Origin: CAIOTO01 sp040389165
GTDB lineage: Bacteria; Pseudomonadota; Alphaproteobacteria; Paracaedibacterales; CAIOTO01
Direction: 5' to 3'
DNA length: 64,000 nucleotides
Assembly (NCBI GenBank): GCA_040389165.1
Contig: JAZKAK010000006.1
Span: 1 to 64,000, forward strand
Shown: one piece after another, positions 59,857 to 64,000 of the stretch
Layout of the letters: the number at the start of each line of letters is the position of its first letter
Numbering within the stretch: the stretch's first letter is position 1
Notes under the pieces: generated by a model
Databases searched by the model: none
Seen by the model: only the letters and a program-made list of their open reading frames with translations
Told to the model about the DNA's origin: nothing
Program-made: the position numbers and the translations under genes

Positions 59857-61080
59857 ATGAAATTTATTAAAAATTTACACTGCGCACTTCAGCGTTTTTC
59901 TAAAAGAGAACAGTGCATTATTTTAGGGGTTAGTGGGATAATTAGTCTTTTTATCATCGCGAAACTATTCTTTGGTATATCTCACGAAAGTAATCATCAT
60001 AAAGATGGGAAAAATCAAGTTCCAACTGTCCGTGTCGAATATGTCAAAAAAAGTGATATCCCCCTATATTTAATGGCACTTGGGACGGTAACACCAACAA
60101 CAAGTGTTACCATTCGAACGCAAATCAATGGGCAATTACTCCGTGTTTTATTTAAAGAAGGTCAGCTTGTCAAAAAAGGTGATTTGTTGGCTGAAATCGA
60201 TTCGCGAACCTACGACGCTCAACTTCTTCAATATGAAGGTCAAATTACAAAAGATAAGGCGCTTTTAGAGAACGCTCAGCTTGATTTGGAACGCTACAAG
60301 AATCTTGTTAAAAAAGAGGCAATATCCAAGCAAATTCTTGATACACAAATGTCACTCGTTCATCAATATGAAGGAACTGTAAAGTCAGACCAAGGGCTAA
60401 TCGACACGGTAAAGCTAAATCAAACGTATTGTAAAATTACTGCTCCGATTGCAGGACGTGTTGGTTTGCAGCTTATTGATCCAGGAAATTATGTTCAAAC
60501 AAGTGATAGCCAAGGCATCGTCGTGCTTAATAATATTAATCCAATTTCTGTTGTTTTTTCATTACCAGAAGATAATTTACCACAAATATTGCACCACATA
60601 GATCGCGTAACACAGTTAAAAGTAGAGGCCTTTGATCGGGGGCAAACTCAACTTCTTGCGACGGGCACACTCGAAAGCATTGATAACCAAGTTGATACAA
60701 CGACAGGTACTGTTAAATTCAGGGCTCAGTTTGATAATCAAAAAAATGAGCTTTTTCCCAATCAGTTCGTCAATATTAGACTGCTTGTTGAAACGTTAAA
60801 AGATGAGCTCACCATACCCACAGCGGCCATTCAGCAGAACCATAAAGGATCTTTCATTTATAAGTTAAATAACGATAATACGGTGAGCATGGTATCAATT
60901 GTTTTGAAAACAACGAATGGTAATGATTCTGCTATTACTGGCGCTATAATGGCGGGTGAACGTGTGGTTGTGGATGGAACAGATAAACTTCGGGATGGAT
61001 CCGTTGTAACGCTTTCCGTGGCAGAGGGTGCGAATACACCTTCTAAGAAAACTGAAATGAGTCATAAAAAACACGCATGA
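59857..61080 (+). CDS. RND efflux periplasmic adaptor (membrane fusion protein, MdtA-like)
   Basis: This is the adaptor subunit of a tripartite efflux pump. One N-terminal membrane segment (about residues 20-38) anchors it. The biotinyl-lipoyl half-motifs are GQLLRVLFKEGQLVKKGDLL and the matching CKITAPIAGRVGLQLIDPG, separated by a coiled-coil hairpin (about 110-190). The beta-barrel domain follows from about 215 (ISVVFSLPEDNLPQIL). The closest types are MdtA/AcrA. The length is 407 residues. It overlaps the permease start by 4 bases (ATGA). Confidence 0.92.
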   Translation: MKFIKNLHCALQRFSKREQCIILGVSGIISLFIIAKLFFGISHESNHHKDGKNQVPTVRVEYVKKSDIPLYLMALGTVTPTTSVTIRTQINGQLLRVLFKEGQLVKKGDLLAEIDSRTYDAQLLQYEGQITKDKALLENAQLDLERYKNLVKKEAISKQILDTQMSLVHQYEGTVKSDQGLIDTVKLNQTYCKITAPIAGRVGLQLIDPGNYVQTSDSQGIVVLNNINPISVVFSLPEDNLPQILHHIDRVTQLKVEAFDRGQTQLLATGTLESIDNQVDTTTGTVKFRAQFDNQKNELFPNQFVNIRLLVETLKDELTIPTAAIQQNHKGSFIYKLNNDNTVSMVSIVLKTTNGNDSAITGAIMAGERVVVDGTDKLRDGSVVTLSVAEGANTPSKKTEMSHKKHA

Positions 61081-64000
61081 ATCCATCTCAACCCTTCATA
61101 CATAGGCCTGTTGCAACCTCTCTTTTGATGGTAGCGCTCTTACTTGTCGGTTTGCTTGCATTTCGTTTGTTGCCAATTGCTGCGTTACCTGAAATTGAAT
61201 ATCCAACAATACGGGTTTCTACCTTTTACCCGGGTGCAAACCCAGACGTGATGGCGTCACTGATAACGGCGCCTCTTGAAAAACAATTTGGTCAAATGAC
61301 TGGCTTAAGCCAAATGACATCAACGAGTTCTACTGGGTCATCGTTGATTAATCTTAAATTTAGCCTCGATATGAATCTTGACGTGGCAGAGCAAGAAGTA
61401 CAAGCCGCCATTAATGCTGCGAATAGTTACTTGCCAACAAACTTGCCCAATCCACCCATTTACAACAAAATTAATCCTGCAGATGCGCCAATTGTAACGC
61501 TTGCTTTAACGTCAACTGCATTGCCTTTGACAAAAGTTGAAGATTTTGCTGAAACACGTTTTACGCAGCGATTATCTGAATTAAATGGTGTTGGTCTTGT
61601 CAGCATTAGTGGTGGTCAGCGCCCATCTGTTCGTATTCAATGCAATCCAACAGCCTTGGCATCTTATGGACTTACGCTTGAGGATATTCGCAACACGATT
61701 TCAACTGCCAGCACCAATCAACCTAAAGGTAATTTTGATGGTGATCATTTATCATATGCGATAAATGCAAATGATCAATTATTGACGAGTGATGCATTTC
61801 GTTCTCTTGTCATTGCGTATAAAAATGATGCACCAATTAGGCTTGGTGATATCGCACGTGTTACAGACGATGCTGAAGATGTTAAACAAGCAGCTTGGAT
61901 TAATAATACGCCGGCAATTATCATTAATGTGTATCGTCAGCCGGGTGCCAATGTTATTAAAGTAGTTGATGATATCAAAGATCTGATACCAAAGTTAAGT
62001 GCATCTCTTCCGTCATCCATAGAGGTTGCGATTTTAACGGATCGCACAACTACCATTCGTGCATCTGTTGATGATGCTCAATTTGATTTATGTTTATCCG
62101 TCATTCTGGTTATTTTGGTTGTGTTTGTGTTTCTCAAAAAACTTGCTGCGACTTTTATTCCAAGTATTGTCATTCCTTTATCACTTATAGGTACGTTTGC
62201 GGTGATGTATTTGCTAGGGTTTAGCATTAATAATTTAACGTTAATGGCACTTACCATTGCAACAGGGTTTGTGGTTGATGATGCCATTGTGATGGTTGAA
62301 AATATTGCACGGTATATTGAGGAGGGGGAACCACCACTTCAGGCTGCTCTAAAGGGATCGAAGCAAATTGGATTCACCATTATTTCTCTCACAATTTCAC
62401 TGATAGCTGTTTTGATACCTTTATTCTTTATGAGCGACCTTATTGGCAGGCTCTTTCGCGAATTTGCATTAACACTCACGATTACAATTCTGCTTTCTGC
62501 GTTTATATCATTGACGCTAACGCCGATGCTCTGTTCCCGTTTGTTGTCCCGCGATAAAGAAAAACCTGACACTCATACGTCTGAACATCAGAGTGATTTC
62601 TTTACGAGAATCATAGATTTATATAGAATCTCACTGGTCATTGCGCTTAGAAATCAAAAGATCGTGTTACTGATAGCAGTGTTTACCCTTTTTCTAACAG
62701 GAATTCTTTTTTATACCATTCCTAAAGGATTTTTTCCTATTCAAGATACAAGCTTAATACAGGGGATTTCAGAAGCTCCTCAATCTATTTCATTTGATGC
62801 AATGGCAGCGCGACAGAAAGCACTGGCAGATGCTGTGTTGAAAGATCCAGCCGTTGCAAGTGTTTCATCGTTTGTGGGTATTGATGGTACAAACATTACA
62901 TTGAATAGCGGTCGAATTTTGATCAATCTTAAACCATTGAGTGAACGTAAGGTCGATATAGAAGAGGTTATTAGGCGTATTCAGCACGAGGTTACAGCGG
63001 TATCTGGCATTATGCTTTATCTGCAACCTGTTCAAGATTTAACCATTAATGACCGTGTGAGTCGCAATCAATACCAATATAGTCTGAATTCACCTAACGC
63101 TGAAGATATTGCAAAATGGACAGATCTTTTTATCGAAGAACTTCAACGTGATGCAAAATTAAAAGATATTGCGAGTGATCAGCAAAATCAGGGTCTGAAG
63201 AAGGTTATTAAGATTAACCGTGATGCGGCCGCTCGGTTTGGTATAACTACGGCACAAATTGATAGCGTTTTATATGATGCGTTTGGGCAGCGTCAAATTC
63301 TAACGCTCTTTACACACGTCAATCAGTATCATGTCGTACTTGAAATTTTTCCTGAGCTTCAGCGCAATCAAAACGCTTTTAACAATATTTACCTAAAATC
63401 ATCAACAGGCGGAGCTGTTCCTCTAAGTGCCTTTACAGAAATAAGTGATGAAATGGGATCGCTTGTGATCAATCGTCAGGGGCAATTTCCTGTATCTACG
63501 ATTTCATTTAATCTTGCGCCGAAGACATCGCTTGGCGAGGCCATCACCGTTGTAAATAATGCAAAAAATGTTATTGGAATGCCTGATAGTATACATACTC
63601 AGTTTGAGGGCGTTGCGAAGACATTTAAGAGTTCTCTTGAGAATGAAGGCTGGCTTATATTGGCAGCGATTGTTGTTGTGTATATTGTGTTGGGAATTTT
63701 GTATGAAAGTTATATTCACCCAGTTACTATCTTATCAACACTGCCTTCGGCTGGCATAGGTGCACTTGTGGCACTTTTGCTGACAGGGAAGGAATTAAGC
63801 ATCATCGCACTAATCGGCATTATTTTATTGATCGGCATTGTGAAAAAGAACGCAATTATGATGATTGATTTTGCGCTTGATCAAGAGAGATCTCTGGGAA
63901 AAAGTCCAGAGGAAGCTATTTTTGAGGCTTGCTTGTTACGTTTTCGCCCGATTTTAATGACAACAATGTCGGCGTTGTTGGGTGCAGTTCCACTCGCATT
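61077..64000 (+). CDS. RND efflux permease, MdtB/MdtC-like (partial, runs off window)
   Basis: This is an inner-membrane proton-driven pump. The N-terminus MNPSQPFIHRPVATSLLMVA and LLPIAALPEIEYPTI with VSTFYPGANPDVM are diagnostic. The proton-relay Asp pair is in TGFVVDDAIVMVENIA in the fourth membrane segment. Two large periplasmic loops and the second membrane half are visible, with VKKNAIMMIDFALDQERS near the end. About 975 residues are present and only the last segments are missing. E. coli MdtB and MdtC are each about 1,030. Substrate is unknown. Confidence 0.93.
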   Translation, partial: MNPSQPFIHRPVATSLLMVALLLVGLLAFRLLPIAALPEIEYPTIRVSTFYPGANPDVMASLITAPLEKQFGQMTGLSQMTSTSSTGSSLINLKFSLDMNLDVAEQEVQAAINAANSYLPTNLPNPPIYNKINPADAPIVTLALTSTALPLTKVEDFAETRFTQRLSELNGVGLVSISGGQRPSVRIQCNPTALASYGLTLEDIRNTISTASTNQPKGNFDGDHLSYAINANDQLLTSDAFRSLVIAYKNDAPIRLGDIARVTDDAEDVKQAAWINNTPAIIINVYRQPGANVIKVVDDIKDLIPKLSASLPSSIEVAILTDRTTTIRASVDDAQFDLCLSVILVILVVFVFLKKLAATFIPSIVIPLSLIGTFAVMYLLGFSINNLTLMALTIATGFVVDDAIVMVENIARYIEEGEPPLQAALKGSKQIGFTIISLTISLIAVLIPLFFMSDLIGRLFREFALTLTITILLSAFISLTLTPMLCSRLLSRDKEKPDTHTSEHQSDFFTRIIDLYRISLVIALRNQKIVLLIAVFTLFLTGILFYTIPKGFFPIQDTSLIQGISEAPQSISFDAMAARQKALADAVLKDPAVASVSSFVGIDGTNITLNSGRILINLKPLSERKVDIEEVIRRIQHEVTAVSGIMLYLQPVQDLTINDRVSRNQYQYSLNSPNAEDIAKWTDLFIEELQRDAKLKDIASDQQNQGLKKVIKINRDAAARFGITTAQIDSVLYDAFGQRQILTLFTHVNQYHVVLEIFPELQRNQNAFNNIYLKSSTGGAVPLSAFTEISDEMGSLVINRQGQFPVSTISFNLAPKTSLGEAITVVNNAKNVIGMPDSIHTQFEGVAKTFKSSLENEGWLILAAIVVVYIVLGILYESYIHPVTILSTLPSAGIGALVALLLTGKELSIIALIGIILLIGIVKKNAIMMIDFALDQERSLGKSPEEAIFEACLLRFRPILMTTMSALLGAVPLA

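Overview
The window is one stretch of a low-GC alphaproteobacterial chromosome. Evidence for the group is a CckA-type hybrid kinase, a TIGR02300 FYDLN-type protein, an NDUFS4-like complex I protein overlapping an ELM1-family protein, the dnaN-recF-gyrB cluster, and many Rickettsiales-style palindromic repeats (GTCAT...ATGAC hairpins). Arginine catabolism by arginase and ornithine aminotransferase, several orphan secreted proteins and dense short palindromic elements suggest a host-associated lineage (Holosporales- or Rickettsiales-like). That placement is inference; no rRNA is present to confirm it.

Layout. 0-10 kb: ftsA, an L,D-transpeptidase, an AsmA-like protein, then dnaN-recF-gyrB and a zinc-ribbon acidic protein. 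10-25 kb: murJ, rlmN, an orphan secreted protein, pgeF, hisS, a ftsE-ftsX-ydcF-like operon, a RumA/RlmD-type RNA methyltransferase, cckA, and the ELM1/NDUFS4 pair next to tRNA-Pro(TGG). 25.6-29.5 kb: an accessory island with two orphan secreted proteins, one interrupted by a 100-N assembly gap inside a tandem repeat, and a cluster of MITE-like elements including one nested inside another. 29.5-41.5 kb: xseA, cutA-yggU, a DMT transporter, gltX, a DUF1287 protein, nuoE-nuoF, hrcA and yajC-secD-secF. 41.7-46.6 kb: a secreted protein, then phoH-ybeY-corC-msbA. 46.8-54.5 kb: a flavin oxidoreductase, arginase-ornithine aminotransferase, hemE, a Cys-rich lipoprotein, uvrC and a rhodanese. 54.6-64 kb: rpsF-rpsR-rplI, a pteridine-reductase-like SDR with folB, yggT, a umuD-umuC pair behind a possible LexA box, and an RND efflux pair whose permease runs off the window.

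Functional themes are envelope growth and division (ftsA, LDT, murJ, pgeF, ftsEX, MsbA, SecDF-YajC), replication and repair (dnaN, recF, gyrB, xseA, uvrC, umuDC), translation, and arginine-to-glutamate-semialdehyde flux.

The strongest unusual signals are non-coding. At least three families of short inverted-repeat elements occur. One complete copy has 19-bp perfect terminal inverted repeats and an exact 8-bp target duplication, and its right 53 bp is identical to the first 53 bases of the window, implying recent mobility. Another family has inserted cleanly into a third. No transposase gene is visible here, so any mobilising enzyme would be elsewhere.
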